Source of the DNA: an uncultured Clostridia bacterium
GTDB lineage: Bacteria; Bacillota; Clostridia; Christensenellales; Borkfalkiaceae
Assembly: GCA_934254815.1 (NCBI GenBank)
Contig: CAKQME010000005.1
Location: forward strand, 101,818-165,817
Direction: 5' to 3'
DNA length: 64,000 nt
Part shown: positions 41,531-50,489 of the stretch, piece by piece
Numbering within the stretch: position 1 is the first letter of the stretch
Layout of the letters: the number at the start of each line of letters is the position of its first letter
Notes under the pieces: model-generated
What the model was told of the DNA's origin: nothing
Database searches by the model: none
The model's input: only the letters and a program-made list of their open reading frames with translations
Position numbers and translations under genes: made by a program

Positions 41531-41563
41531 TTTACTGATTTTTAACCGTTGATATGATACAAT
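41531..41563 (+). promoter_or_regulatory. Shared box and extended -10 promoter of the 41605 gene
   Basis: TTTACTGATTTTTAACCGTT (41531-41550) is followed by TGA-TACAAT (-10 at 41558-41563). The lack of a good -35 box fits activation by a regulator bound at the box. Confidence 0.6.
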
Positions 41564-41604
41564 ATGAGCGGAAAACGATTAAGAAACAGGAGCGAAAAAT
41601 AAAA

Positions 41605-42075
41605 ATGAAAAAACGCATTATTTTAATTTCGGTTTTAACGGCGTGTACGATTTTATTCGTTTACATTTTCGCAAATCTGTATACAGGTTGCAAAAAAAGC
41701 GACCGTAAATTTACCGAGGGAACATGGGCGATACAAAACCTCGAAACAAGCGAACTTATAATAGAAGATTTCGAATTTATTTTATCAGAATATAATGAAA
41801 ACGCCGACGTAAATTATATTTATTCAAACCGTAAGAAACTTACGCCGAGTTTAATAATTAACGGAGAAAAGGCTGCTCTCGAAGGGGTCGGTTGCGATCA
41901 TAGAATAATGTTTTTCGATTTTAATTGGAACGGATATCGTATCGGCGGAACAGCGCGGCTGAAAAAACCGAAAAACGTTGCTTACTTATCTGCAAATATC
42001 AATATCTCGAAGATTTTATCAGACGAAAGCTATGAACCTATTTTCAGCGAAAACGTAACTTTAATGCCGAAATAA
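41605..42075 (+). CDS. Small membrane-anchored or lipoprotein-like protein, unknown
   Basis: A 156-residue protein I do not recognise. It begins MKKRIILISVLTAC with a hydrophobic stretch to about residue 25, then YTGCKKSDRK, a weak lipobox-like site. The remainder is a soluble, probably exported domain with WAIQNLETSELIIED and GVGCDHRIMFFDFNWNG. The start is chosen for the basic-hydrophobic signal; a frame upstream (41554) would place extra charged residues before it. Divergent from the two-component operon and sharing its regulatory box, it may be a target or sensor partner of that system. Confidence 0.7.
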   Translation: MKKRIILISVLTACTILFVYIFANLYTGCKKSDRKFTEGTWAIQNLETSELIIEDFEFILSEYNENADVNYIYSNRKKLTPSLIINGEKAALEGVGCDHRIMFFDFNWNGYRIGGTARLKKPKNVAYLSANINISKILSDESYEPIFSENVTLMPK

Positions 42076-42090
42076 TAATATTTGCTCAAT

Positions 42091-42134
42091 AAAAAAGACT
42101 GTTGCAAGTTGATTAAAACCTGCGACAGTCTTTT
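42091..42134. terminator. Bidirectional terminator after the 41605 gene
   Basis: GACTGTTGCA (42097-42106) pairs with TGCGACAGTC (42121-42130), extended by A and T runs on both sides, so it serves the convergent genes at 41605 and 42154. Confidence 0.8.
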
Positions 42135-42153
42135 ATTTGTTCTCAATTTTATA

Positions 42154-42564
42154 TTACGCAATGTACGGTAACATATATTTGGGCAACTGCTCTTTGGTTG
42201 CGGAAACCGTCAATTCGATAGCTACGTCGTTATCTTCGCAAACTTTCTTAATCTCTTCAAACGATTTTTCCATTTCGTCGAGTTTACCGTGTGTTATACG
42301 AAGCAATCCGTCTATGAACACGCTTTCGATATCGTGATTGCCCGCTATCAGACCTTTTACAAAACCCTCGAAACCGTCGACGGTATTTATTCCGTACTCG
42401 TCGGTATAAACGCATTTAACGTTAAGATTGATTGCTACAGAACATTCTCTTTTATCCGTAATAAAAACAACGTTGCCCTTAGCTTTTTCAGCCGCCGCAT
42501 TTACGTCGTCTATCATAATTTTAGTCTTGCCGAAGCCTTTTGGTCCATAAATAAGTTTTATCAT
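42154..42564 (-). CDS. Small P-loop ATP-binding protein, unknown function
   Basis: A 136-residue protein with Walker A GPKGFGKT near residues 7-14 and a Walker B-like SVFIDGL near 80. It looks like a truncated or minimal AAA/KAP-like ATPase lacking the other domains; the 136 residues begin and end cleanly, so it is a small protein in its own right. It has its own promoter (42623-42595) and GGAGG before the ATG. Function unknown. Confidence 0.7.
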   Translation of the reverse strand: MIKLIYGPKGFGKTKIMIDDVNAAAEKAKGNVVFITDKRECSVAINLNVKCVYTDEYGINTVDGFEGFVKGLIAGNHDIESVFIDGLLRITHGKLDEMEKSFEEIKKVCEDNDVAIELTVSATKEQLPKYMLPYIA

Positions 42565-42594
42565 AAAACGTTACCTCCGTTTTTTTCTGATTAT

Positions 42595-42623
42595 ATTGTA
42601 CACTATTTTTTTTGCAATTTCAA
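42595..42623 (-). promoter_or_regulatory. Promoter of the small ATPase gene
   Basis: On the minus strand TTGAAA (42623-42618) and TACAAT (42600-42595) are 17 bases apart. Confidence 0.75.
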
Positions 42624-42695
42624 CAGTTTTCAAAAAATAATCCAAAAATTTTTCTCAACCAAAATTTAAGCCTATACAAAACAACCTGAAACGAG

Positions 42696-43769
42696 CTAAA
42701 TTTCTTCCTGATTCGTCAATTTCGCTTCTCTGTCGGCAATGGCGAGAGCGTCGATAAGCTCGCCTATATCCCCCTCGAGAAATTCTTCGAGAGTGTATAC
42801 CGTATAACCTATTCTATGATCGGTTATACGCCCCTGCGGGAAATTATATGTTCTTATCCGTTCGGATCTGTCGCCCGTACCTACAAGACTTTTTCTGTTA
42901 GCCGCGTACTCGCTCTGATACTGTCCGTTATAAAAATCATATAATCGACTTTTCATAACTTTCATTGCTTTTTCGCGGTTTTTAAGCTGCGAACGCTCAT
43001 CCTGACAAGTCACGACTATACCTGTCGGAATATGCGTCATACGGATACAGGATTCTGTTTTATTGACGTGCTGACCGCCCGCCCCGCTCGAACGGAAAGT
43101 ATCGATTTTAAGGTCTTTTTCATCGATATTTATTTCTATATCTTCGACTTCGGGAAGCACCGCCACCGTAACGGTGGAGGTGTGTATTCTTCCTTGCGAT
43201 TCGGTATCGGGTACGCGCTGAACGCGATGAACCCCGCTTTCGTACTTAAGTTTACCGAAAACGCCCTTGCCGCTTATCGAAAACACAACTTCTTTAACTC
43301 CGCCAAGTTCCGTCATATTACTGTCGATTTCTTCGGTCTTCCAACGGTTTTTTTCGGCAAATTTAAGATACATTCTATACAACTCGTAACCGAAAAGCGC
43401 GGCTTCTTCGCCGCCGGCTCCGCCGCGGATTTCCACGATAACGCTTTTATCGTCGTCGGGGTCTTTCGGCAAAAGCAATATTTTAAGTTTTTCGGTAATT
43501 TCGGCAAGTTTATCTTTACACGCGTAAAACTCGTCGGAAAGCATTTTTTTCATTTCAGGGTCGGTTTCGCTTTTTAAAAGTTCTTCGGCGTCGCTACCCT
43601 CTTTCTCGACTTTTTTATATTCGAGATATTCGTTTACGGTATCCTCCATATCCGCCCGCTCTTTAGTATAGCTTTTCCATTTAGTCATATCCGAAAGCGC
43701 GTCGGGCGACGAAAGCAATTCGCCTAATTCGTTATATCTTTCAAGAAGTTTTTCAAGTTTAGCTATCAT
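42696..43769 (-). CDS. prfA: Peptide chain release factor 1
   Basis: A 357-residue class I release factor with the GGQ loop (SSGAGGQHVNKTES) and the RF1-type block RVQRVPDTESQGRIHTSTVT. RF1 ends translation at UAA and UAG. Its Gln is methylated by PrmC, encoded directly upstream with an ATGA overlap, so enzyme and substrate are co-produced. Confidence 0.96.
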   Translation of the reverse strand: MIAKLEKLLERYNELGELLSSPDALSDMTKWKSYTKERADMEDTVNEYLEYKKVEKEGSDAEELLKSETDPEMKKMLSDEFYACKDKLAEITEKLKILLLPKDPDDDKSVIVEIRGGAGGEEAALFGYELYRMYLKFAEKNRWKTEEIDSNMTELGGVKEVVFSISGKGVFGKLKYESGVHRVQRVPDTESQGRIHTSTVTVAVLPEVEDIEINIDEKDLKIDTFRSSGAGGQHVNKTESCIRMTHIPTGIVVTCQDERSQLKNREKAMKVMKSRLYDFYNGQYQSEYAANRKSLVGTGDRSERIRTYNFPQGRITDHRIGYTVYTLEEFLEGDIGELIDALAIADREAKLTNQEEI

Positions 43770-45556
43770 AAAAGCACCGCCTTTACTATTCTTTCGACGT
43801 TTTCCAAATCCCTGTAAATATCGGTTATATATTTATCACCGAACATCGCGGCTACAGTTTCAGCCTGCCCCGCGCCGACTTCGAGAAGCACCACGCCGCC
43901 TTTATAAAGATATTTTTCTGCTTCTGCAGCGATTCGTCTGTAAATATCATAACCGTCGGCTCCGCCGTCAAGCGCAAGTCTCGGTTCGTAATCTTTGACT
44001 TCGCGTTGAAGCCCGTCTATATCGCCGCTTTTTATATACGGCGGATTCGATACTATAACGCTGAATTTTTCGTCTATACCCGCAAACAAGTCGCTGTCGA
44101 TAAACCTTACTTTTGCGCCGAGTTTTTCGGCGTTTTCTTTGGCAAGCGAAAGCGCGTTTGCGGAAATATCGCTTGCGACAACCGACGCGCCGCTTTTAAG
44201 CTGAATTGTTATGCCTATTGCTCCGCTGCCCGTGCAAAGATCGAGAACGCTGTCGTCGGCAGTAACTACCGCAAGCGCTTTTTCTACCAGTTCTTCGGTT
44301 TCGGGGCGAGGTATCAACGCGCGGTCGTCCACTTTGAATTCATAGCCGTAAAAATCGCAATTTCCGAGTATATACCAAAGCGGTTCGCCCGCTTTTCTGC
44401 GCACGGCGTAATCGTCGATTATATCTATCTGTTTAACGGGTATCGTCTTATCGGACGAAAGTTCGCTGCGTTTAAGCCCCGTTACGGCGCAAACAAGCCA
44501 TTCCGCATCGGCTTCGTCGTCTATTCCGACGGAGGAAAATTCGGATTTAAGGCGATTAACGACTGTTTCGACCTTTTCAGCCGAGGCAAATTTACATTCG
44601 GGTTCATTTTCGTCCGCGTCCATCTTCAGCACTTTTTCAAATGAAGTTATTGCGACGGCTATCATGTCGTCGTCGGGTTCGCGCGTAGTCAGGCGTTGCA
44701 GCGCAAGCCCCGGAGCTTTTAACGGATAGACAAGCGGACTATCGGTTTTCGCGAGAAGTTTAAGCACTTCGTAAGATATACCTGCAACCACGGGCAACAA
44801 CGCGAGTTTACAGAGTAATTTCAGCGCGCCGTTATTTACCGCAGGGAAAATCGCGCCGAAAAGCGAAAACACAAGTATACTTATAACCATAACTATAAAC
44901 AGGAAAGTAGTTCCGCATCTGTCGTGAACGCGCTTACATGCGCGGACGTTATCGACCGTGAGCGGCAAGCCCTTTTCGTAACATGTAATGGTTTTATGTT
45001 CCGCGCCGTGATACATATACGTTCTGCGAATATCTTTCATAAGCGACGTAAGCGCGATATAGCACACGAATATGATTATTCTGACAAGCCCCTCGAAAAG
45101 ATTGCGCCATATTTCTATCGGCGTTATATACGCCGCGAACAGCTTACCCAAAAAGTGCGGTATAACGAAAAACAAGCCTATCGAAAACGCAAGACCTAAA
45201 GCCACGCCGAAAAACAGCGCGACGTTCGTCGCGTCGATCTTAAAGGTTTTTGAAAGCCATTTTTCGAACTTTGTCGGCTCTTCTTCGGTTTCGCCGAACA
45301 CTTCGGCTGAACGCATGAGAATTTTCGTACCAGTAACGAGCGACGAAAAAAAGCTTACCACGCCGCGCAAAAACGGAATTTTGGAAATAGTACGCATTGT
45401 TTTTGTCGGGCGCAGACGTTCGGCTTCGAGCCTGATTTTTCCGTTCTCGTCGCGGACGGCGGTAGCTATCGAGCGTTTACCGCGCATCATTACGCCCTCG
45501 ATTACGGCTTGCCCGCCTATATATGTTCTGTTTGTCTTTTTATCTTTATTGCTCAT
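43766..45556 (-). CDS. prmC: DUF1385 membrane protein fused to PrmC methyltransferase
   Basis: A 596-residue fusion. Residues 1-300 are DUF1385: IGGQAVIEGVMMRG at the start, several membrane helices and YHGAEHKTITCYE. Residues about 320-596 are PrmC: LIPRPETEELVE, LDLCTGSGAIGI and the catalytic VSNPPYI. PrmC methylates the GGQ glutamine of release factors. The two are separate neighbouring genes in many Bacillota; here a single frame joins them through an acidic linker. The ATG at 45556 has no good ribosome binding site and lies seven bases after a terminator T run. It is coupled to prfA by ATGA. Confidence 0.9.
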   Translation of the reverse strand: MSNKDKKTNRTYIGGQAVIEGVMMRGKRSIATAVRDENGKIRLEAERLRPTKTMRTISKIPFLRGVVSFFSSLVTGTKILMRSAEVFGETEEEPTKFEKWLSKTFKIDATNVALFFGVALGLAFSIGLFFVIPHFLGKLFAAYITPIEIWRNLFEGLVRIIIFVCYIALTSLMKDIRRTYMYHGAEHKTITCYEKGLPLTVDNVRACKRVHDRCGTTFLFIVMVISILVFSLFGAIFPAVNNGALKLLCKLALLPVVAGISYEVLKLLAKTDSPLVYPLKAPGLALQRLTTREPDDDMIAVAITSFEKVLKMDADENEPECKFASAEKVETVVNRLKSEFSSVGIDDEADAEWLVCAVTGLKRSELSSDKTIPVKQIDIIDDYAVRRKAGEPLWYILGNCDFYGYEFKVDDRALIPRPETEELVEKALAVVTADDSVLDLCTGSGAIGITIQLKSGASVVASDISANALSLAKENAEKLGAKVRFIDSDLFAGIDEKFSVIVSNPPYIKSGDIDGLQREVKDYEPRLALDGGADGYDIYRRIAAEAEKYLYKGGVVLLEVGAGQAETVAAMFGDKYITDIYRDLENVERIVKAVLL

Positions 45557-45562
45557 ATAATC

Positions 45563-45595
45563 AAAAAAACGCTCCGAGCCGCACGGCTCGGAGCG
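45563..45595 (-). terminator. Terminator between rpmE and DUF1385-prmC
   Basis: On the minus strand an 11-bp GC-rich stem, CGCTCCGAGCC (45595-45585) with GGCTCGGAGCG (45580-45570) and loop GTGC, is followed by seven T. It ends only a few bases before the next start codon. Confidence 0.9.
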
Positions 45596-45618
45596 CGACC
45601 GCTATCGCGGCGTTTAAA

Positions 45619-45822
45619 TCAGATATTATATCTTTTCTTGAATTTGTCAACGCGTCCGCCGGTATCGACAAGCTTCTGCTTTCCGGTAAAGAACGGGTGG
45701 CACTTGCTGCAAATATCTACCTTTACAACGTCAACGTTCTTAGTCGTGCCGGTCTGGAAAGTTTCCCCGCAGGCGCACTGAACGGTGACTATTTTATACG
45801 AAGGATGTATTTCCGCTTTCAT
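45619..45822 (-). CDS. rpmE: 50S ribosomal protein L31
   Basis: A 67-residue zinc-type L31, with Cys in QCACGETF and CSKCHPF, so it belongs to the C+ form that binds zinc. It is preceded by a perfect promoter and GAGGTG, and followed by a strong terminator. The order rpmE-DUF1385-prmC-prfA is common in Bacillota. Confidence 0.97.
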   Translation of the reverse strand: MKAEIHPSYKIVTVQCACGETFQTGTTKNVDVVKVDICSKCHPFFTGKQKLVDTGGRVDKFKKRYNI

Positions 45823-45858
45823 ATTATCACCTCACAAGTTAAGATTAAATGCTAATCT

Positions 45859-45887
45859 ATTATACACTAATAATTACGGCTTGTCAA
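45859..45887 (-). promoter_or_regulatory. Consensus promoter of rpmE
   Basis: On the minus strand TTGACA (45887-45882) and TATAAT (45864-45859) are 17 bases apart; the leader to the ATG at 45822 is about 30 bases. Confidence 0.9.
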
Positions 45888-45953
45888 TCGTTTTCAGGCG
45901 TTAAAAATCAAATATAATTAAAAATTTTATCGATTTAAAACATGCCCGCAACA

Positions 45954-46832
45954 TCAAAGAACCGACCCGATATCAAAGGGACACGTTCTCACTCCTTTAT
46001 GCGCGCATTTATACGCCGCAACTTTACTCGCAAATTCACAACACTCTTTAATCGTTTTACCCGAAATATACGCCGTTATGAACGCGCCGTGAAAAGTGTC
46101 GCCCGCGCCGTTTGTATCAACCGCTTCTACTTTTATACCTGCATAGTGAACCGCGCGCCCATTTTCGTAATAATACCCGCCGTCGGAACCGTTCGTAACG
46201 ACAAGAATTTCGGGCGAATACCTCTCCGCAATTTCACCCATGGCTTGCGGTATATCGGTTTTACCCGTAAGCCCAATAGCAAATTCAGCCGACGGAATAA
46301 GTATATCGACGAGCGGCAACAGTTTTTCTATATCGTTATACAGTCCGCCTGCGTCAAGACTTACCTTTACTCCCTTTTCCTTAGCTATTTCGGCAGCGCG
46401 AACCGCGCAATTCAGATAATTCCCGTCAAGATGAAGCACGTCGGCACCGTCGAGCGCTTCGAAATTTATCTTTTCGGGTTCGTCGGGAACGTCTCCGCAG
46501 TCAAACACGCAAGTACGGGTTTTGGCTTCTTCGGACAATATAATATAGGAAGTAAACGAACTTTTGCCGCCGAAAATTGTTACGTTCCGAGTGTTTACGC
46601 CGTATTTTTCGAAATCGGCAAGCATATATTTACCCGCAGTATCGTCGGCAAAGCCGCCGATGACGGAACAAGCCGCGCCGAGTTTACTCATGACGACGAG
46701 CGCGTTGCCGACAGGACCTCCGCCCGACACAAAAACGCTTTCGGCTTTTCGCTTGGTATCTTCAAACGGAAATATATCGCAAGTTATAAGCGTATCGTAA
46801 ACGCACGCGCCTAATCCGACAACTTTTTTCAT
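45954..46832 (-). CDS. PfkB family carbohydrate kinase
   Basis: A 292-residue ribokinase/PfkB kinase with SGGGPVGNALVVMSKLG near residue 37 and the catalytic DTNGAGDTFHGAF near residue 235. It phosphorylates a sugar or sugar acid with ATP. As the last gene of the operon, next to an aldolase and IolB-like isomerase, it would fit a 5-dehydro-2-deoxygluconokinase (IolC) role, which is inference only. Its ATG overlaps the aldolase stop by four bases. Confidence 0.88.
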   Translation of the reverse strand: MKKVVGLGACVYDTLITCDIFPFEDTKRKAESVFVSGGGPVGNALVVMSKLGAACSVIGGFADDTAGKYMLADFEKYGVNTRNVTIFGGKSSFTSYIILSEEAKTRTCVFDCGDVPDEPEKINFEALDGADVLHLDGNYLNCAVRAAEIAKEKGVKVSLDAGGLYNDIEKLLPLVDILIPSAEFAIGLTGKTDIPQAMGEIAERYSPEILVVTNGSDGGYYYENGRAVHYAGIKVEAVDTNGAGDTFHGAFITAYISGKTIKECCEFASKVAAYKCAHKGVRTCPFDIGSVL

Positions 46833-47656
46833 ACTCTGTCAGACGCTCCGAGAAGTTCTATTTTGGAAACCGCAAATTTCTTTACGGCTTCGATAGGTCC
46901 GTACATAAAGAGATCGATAGCAACTTTATTTTTGTCTGTTTCAAATACTTCGTCAAGGAACGAATAGCATAAATCCGTACCGAAATTAACCTTTCTTATA
47001 CCCGCTTTTACCGCCGATTTAATCTGCTCGTCGGGGACGCCGCTTCCGCCGTGCAAAACGAGCGACGCGCTTACCGCTTCGTGAATAGCTTTTATACGGT
47101 CGATAGCGAGAACGGGAGCTTGCTTATATCTGCCGTGCGCCGTACCGACGGCAATCGCCAGAGCCGTAACGCCCGTCTTTTCAACATATTTAACGGCTTC
47201 CTCTACGGTTGTGTAATCGGTGGGAACACCGTCTGCGGCTTTACCTATCGCGCCCAGCTCTCCCTCTACTCCGACGTTAAGTTCTTTTAATATATTTACC
47301 GCTTTTGCGGTATTTTCAACGTTTTCGTCAAAATCGAGTTTGGAAAAATCAACCATAATACCCGTCGCTCCGTTTTTAAGCGCGACCGCCGCGGGAATAA
47401 ACCCCGCGCCGTGGTCGAGATGCATACACACCGGAACTTTCGCTTTCTCTGCCGCCTTTAAAATAATAGGGCAAAGATAATCGGCAAAACCGGTAGACGC
47501 AAGCCGACTGTAAAACTGCATTATAACGGGCGAACGTTTTTCTTCCGCCGCGGCTATAACGCCCATAACCGTTTCCATATTGTACACGTTAAATGCGGGA
47601 ACGGCATAATTGCCCTCTTCGGCTTTTTTCAAAATTTCCTGAAATTTAACTAACAT
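46829..47656 (-). CDS. Class II fructose-bisphosphate aldolase family protein
   Basis: A 275-residue zinc aldolase: AFNVYNMETVMGVI near the start, VCMHLDHGAG with the zinc His pair, GTAHGRY and LVLHGGSGVPD. The family splits ketose phosphates into dihydroxyacetone phosphate and an aldehyde. In context it may be IolJ-like, giving malonate semialdehyde, but a tagatose- or fructose-type substrate is equally compatible. It starts within the ETF gene end (11-base overlap). Confidence 0.9.
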   Translation of the reverse strand: MLVKFQEILKKAEEGNYAVPAFNVYNMETVMGVIAAAEEKRSPVIMQFYSRLASTGFADYLCPIILKAAEKAKVPVCMHLDHGAGFIPAAVALKNGATGIMVDFSKLDFDENVENTAKAVNILKELNVGVEGELGAIGKAADGVPTDYTTVEEAVKYVEKTGVTALAIAVGTAHGRYKQAPVLAIDRIKAIHEAVSASLVLHGGSGVPDEQIKSAVKAGIRKVNFGTDLCYSFLDEVFETDKNKVAIDLFMYGPIEAVKKFAVSKIELLGASDRV

Positions 47657-49007
47657 TTTTTATATCCTCCGTTATGCCGTAATCGGCATAATCAAAAATT
47701 TTCGCTTGTTTATCGCTATTTACGGCGATAACGGTTGAACTGTTTTCAATACCGACTATATGTTGCACTGCGCCGCTTATTCCGAACGCGACATACACTT
47801 TCGGATTAATAATTCTGCCCGTAAGCCCCACCTGAGCGCTATACGGTGCGTAGCCGCAGTCGACGGCTTTTCTCGTGGCGACGATTTCCGCGCCGAACTT
47901 TTCGGCAAGCGCGGCAATTTTCGGTAAATAATCTTTCGCTCCCGCGCCGACGCCGAAAACGACGCCATGTCTTCGGTCGGTTTTTTCTCTTACGGTCGCC
48001 ATCACGACATCGCTTGACGAAATTATCTTAGCGATTATATCTCCGCCCGCCGCAGGGCGATACATAAACACGTTTTCGCCGTCGGTCTCGATTTTAACGC
48101 AATCGGCGCACAGCCCCGCGCGAAGTTCAGCCGCGACTTTCGGCGCAAGAACCCTTGACTGTAAAGTACAAGAAAAAAACACTCGTTTTACGTTTTCTTT
48201 TTTTATTCTGTCGACGATTTCTTCTACGTCGTCGGAATAAATTCTGATTGTCTTTTCGGCTATATTACGACTCAGTATATCCAGCCCGTCGCCTACGACC
48301 GCGATTTTATCGAGTTTTTGCGCGTAAAGCTTTTCATTTGTTATAACGTCGGGCTTTCCGAGCGCTTTTCCGATAACTTCGCCAAGTTCGTCGGCGGAGA
48401 CAAATTCGCATTTTCTTCTGCCCTCGGTCGAAACAAAACTTTCAACCACCTTTGTAGGCGATCCTTTCTGCCCGACTTCGTTTTCGTTAAAGCCCAAAAC
48501 CGCGTTCGTTAATATCCCGACTTCTCTTTTTCGAGACCTGAAAGACGGAGTTCTGAGCGTCGCGAATTTTTCGACGGAAACGACGCAAGGCGTTTTTACT
48601 TTTCTCTTTCCCAGTCGCGTTTCGATTTCGTCAAGACCGAAATTCATCGCGTAAGGTATAAACTCGTAACCGAGCATCTGAGCGATTTCCGCCGGAACCT
48701 GAGCGGTATCTCCGTCGACGCTTTGTCTGCCGCACAATACAATATCCGGTTTTATCCGCTCTATAGCCCGCGATAATATTGTAGCCGTAACCAAAGTATC
48801 GCTGCCGGCGTAAAGTTTATCGGTTATAAGTTCGGCTTTTACTCCGAGCCGTGTAAGATATTCGAGCTGCTCTTTTGCCGACGGCGGCGACATACTTATT
48901 ACGGTGACTTCCGCGTCTTTTACCGACAGCGCGCACTCTAAAGCCGACCCGTCGAACGGACTTATTTCGCCTTTATAAAACTTTACGGTCGTTACAATTT
49001 TAATCAT
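47646..49007 (-). CDS. Fused electron-transfer flavoprotein beta-alpha (EtfBA)
   Basis: A single 453-residue chain. The N-terminal about 200 residues are EtfB-like (VTTVKFYKGEISPFDGSALE, IVLCGRQSVDGDTAQVP). The C-terminal part is EtfA-like, with GVGAGAKDYLPKIAAL and the FAD site around VGLTGRIINPKVYVAFGISG and QHIVGIENSSTVIAVN. Normally the two are separate subunits of about 260 and 330 residues, so both halves here are compact. It would take electrons from the FAD-linked oxidase of the same operon. It overlaps the FGGY kinase gene by eight bases. Confidence 0.88.
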   Translation of the reverse strand: MIKIVTTVKFYKGEISPFDGSALECALSVKDAEVTVISMSPPSAKEQLEYLTRLGVKAELITDKLYAGSDTLVTATILSRAIERIKPDIVLCGRQSVDGDTAQVPAEIAQMLGYEFIPYAMNFGLDEIETRLGKRKVKTPCVVSVEKFATLRTPSFRSRKREVGILTNAVLGFNENEVGQKGSPTKVVESFVSTEGRRKCEFVSADELGEVIGKALGKPDVITNEKLYAQKLDKIAVVGDGLDILSRNIAEKTIRIYSDDVEEIVDRIKKENVKRVFFSCTLQSRVLAPKVAAELRAGLCADCVKIETDGENVFMYRPAAGGDIIAKIISSSDVVMATVREKTDRRHGVVFGVGAGAKDYLPKIAALAEKFGAEIVATRKAVDCGYAPYSAQVGLTGRIINPKVYVAFGISGAVQHIVGIENSSTVIAVNSDKQAKIFDYADYGITEDIKNVS

Positions 49008-50463
49008 TGTAAATCTCTTGCAAAACCTGCTGTATTTTTTTATATTTTTTAAACATTTCGGCGTATTTTACCGTGTTTTCCGCTATCGGCGCAGTTTTGC
49101 CCGTAACTTTTCTGCACTTTATAAGCGCGTCTTTTTCGTCTTTGAAAAAACCCGCGTTTATACCGGCAAACATCGCGCTGCCGAAAGACGAATCGTTATC
49201 TTCGGTGGTGATAAGTTCGATATCGAGCGCGTCTGCAACGATCTGCCGCCACACGGCGCTTTTAGCTCCGCCGCCCAACGCAAACGCCGAGGTCGGTTTA
49301 ACCCCGCGCGTTTCGAGATAACTTTTACAATCGAGAAGAGACATCGCCACGCCCTCCATTACCGCCCTTGCGAAATGAGCTTTCGTATGCGTCGAAGAAA
49401 TTCCGACGAAACTACCTTTCAACTTTGGGTTTCCGTAAGGCGTAAGTTCGCCGCTTAAATACGGATGAAAGATAAGTCCCTCGGAGCCGACGGGTATTTT
49501 TGCCGCTTCCGTACCGAACCCGGCATAGTCGCCGCCGAAAGTATCGCGAAACCACCTGAGCGACGCCGCGCACGACTTGGTAGCCGTACCGGGATAATAT
49601 AATCCGCTTATAACGTGCGAATAGTTTATCAGGTTTTTATCGGGAATAAGTTTATCCGAAACGACGCAGATTCTGCCCGCCGTGGCGAGTTTTAAAGTAG
49701 CTTGCCCTTTCTCTACCGCGCCTGCCGCAAATACTTCCATAGCGGTGTCGGTCGTTCCGCATATAACGGGTATTCCGACTTTCAGCCCCGTAGCTGCGGC
49801 AGCTTTTTCGGTAACGTACCCCGCAATTTTATCGGGTCTTACGACTTCGGGCAGATTTTCCTCGCTCAGACCGAGAATCGACAAAAACTTTTTATCCCAC
49901 TGCCTCCGATCAAAGTCGAAGAGCATGCTCCCCTCCGCTTCTATATCGTCAGTAACGAAATCGTCGGTGAAAAATCTGCGGACGTAATCTTTTGCAAAAC
50001 AGATTTTATTTACTTTTGCGAAAATTTCGGGTTTTTTATTTTTTATCCATAACAATTCGGGAAGCGTCCAGATAGTGTCGACTTCGTGTTTGAATTTATT
50101 GAAAATTTCTTCGCCGTATTCGCGTTTAAGATATTCTTTCTCGGCTACGCTGCGAGTATCCGTCCAGTAAACCGACGGACGGACGAGTCTGAAATTCTCG
50201 TCCATCAATACCGCCGTATGAGTCGCCGCGTCAAAGCAGAGCGAAACAACGTCGCGCGGGTCGACCTTGACCCCGGTCGTCGCTTTTTTTATATTGTCGA
50301 CCGCCGCTTTTACCCAGGCGTCGGGGTCTTGTTCTCTTCCGCCGTCCACCGTCGACACGGTTTCGTATTCTTCGCTCGCCGTAGCGACGATGTTTCCGTT
50401 TTCGTCTATAAGCGTAGCCTTACTCGACCCGCCGCCGAAATCTATTCCCAGCGCGTATTTCAT
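49000..50463 (-). CDS. FGGY family carbohydrate kinase (xylulokinase-like)
   Basis: A 487-residue FGGY kinase: GIDFGGGSSKATLID at the N-terminus, DTRSVAEKEYL, CGTTDTAMEVFAAGAV in the middle and ALGGGAKSAVWRQIVADALD at the signature. Best fit is the xylulokinase group, but substrate choice within FGGY cannot be settled. It phosphorylates a pentose, hexose or polyol in the cytosol. It lies 26 bases after the iolB-like gene in the seven-gene operon. Confidence 0.88.
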   Translation of the reverse strand: MKYALGIDFGGGSSKATLIDENGNIVATASEEYETVSTVDGGREQDPDAWVKAAVDNIKKATTGVKVDPRDVVSLCFDAATHTAVLMDENFRLVRPSVYWTDTRSVAEKEYLKREYGEEIFNKFKHEVDTIWTLPELLWIKNKKPEIFAKVNKICFAKDYVRRFFTDDFVTDDIEAEGSMLFDFDRRQWDKKFLSILGLSEENLPEVVRPDKIAGYVTEKAAAATGLKVGIPVICGTTDTAMEVFAAGAVEKGQATLKLATAGRICVVSDKLIPDKNLINYSHVISGLYYPGTATKSCAASLRWFRDTFGGDYAGFGTEAAKIPVGSEGLIFHPYLSGELTPYGNPKLKGSFVGISSTHTKAHFARAVMEGVAMSLLDCKSYLETRGVKPTSAFALGGGAKSAVWRQIVADALDIELITTEDNDSSFGSAMFAGINAGFFKDEKDALIKCRKVTGKTAPIAENTVKYAEMFKKYKKIQQVLQEIYND

Positions 50464-50489
50464 ATAAACTTCCTTATTTTAGGTATTTA

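Noticed and set aside
45942..46814. Open frame on plus opposite the PfkB kinase
   Set aside because: Antisense shadow of a clear kinase gene, rich in Arg, Phe and Tyr, with no promoter or ribosome binding site.
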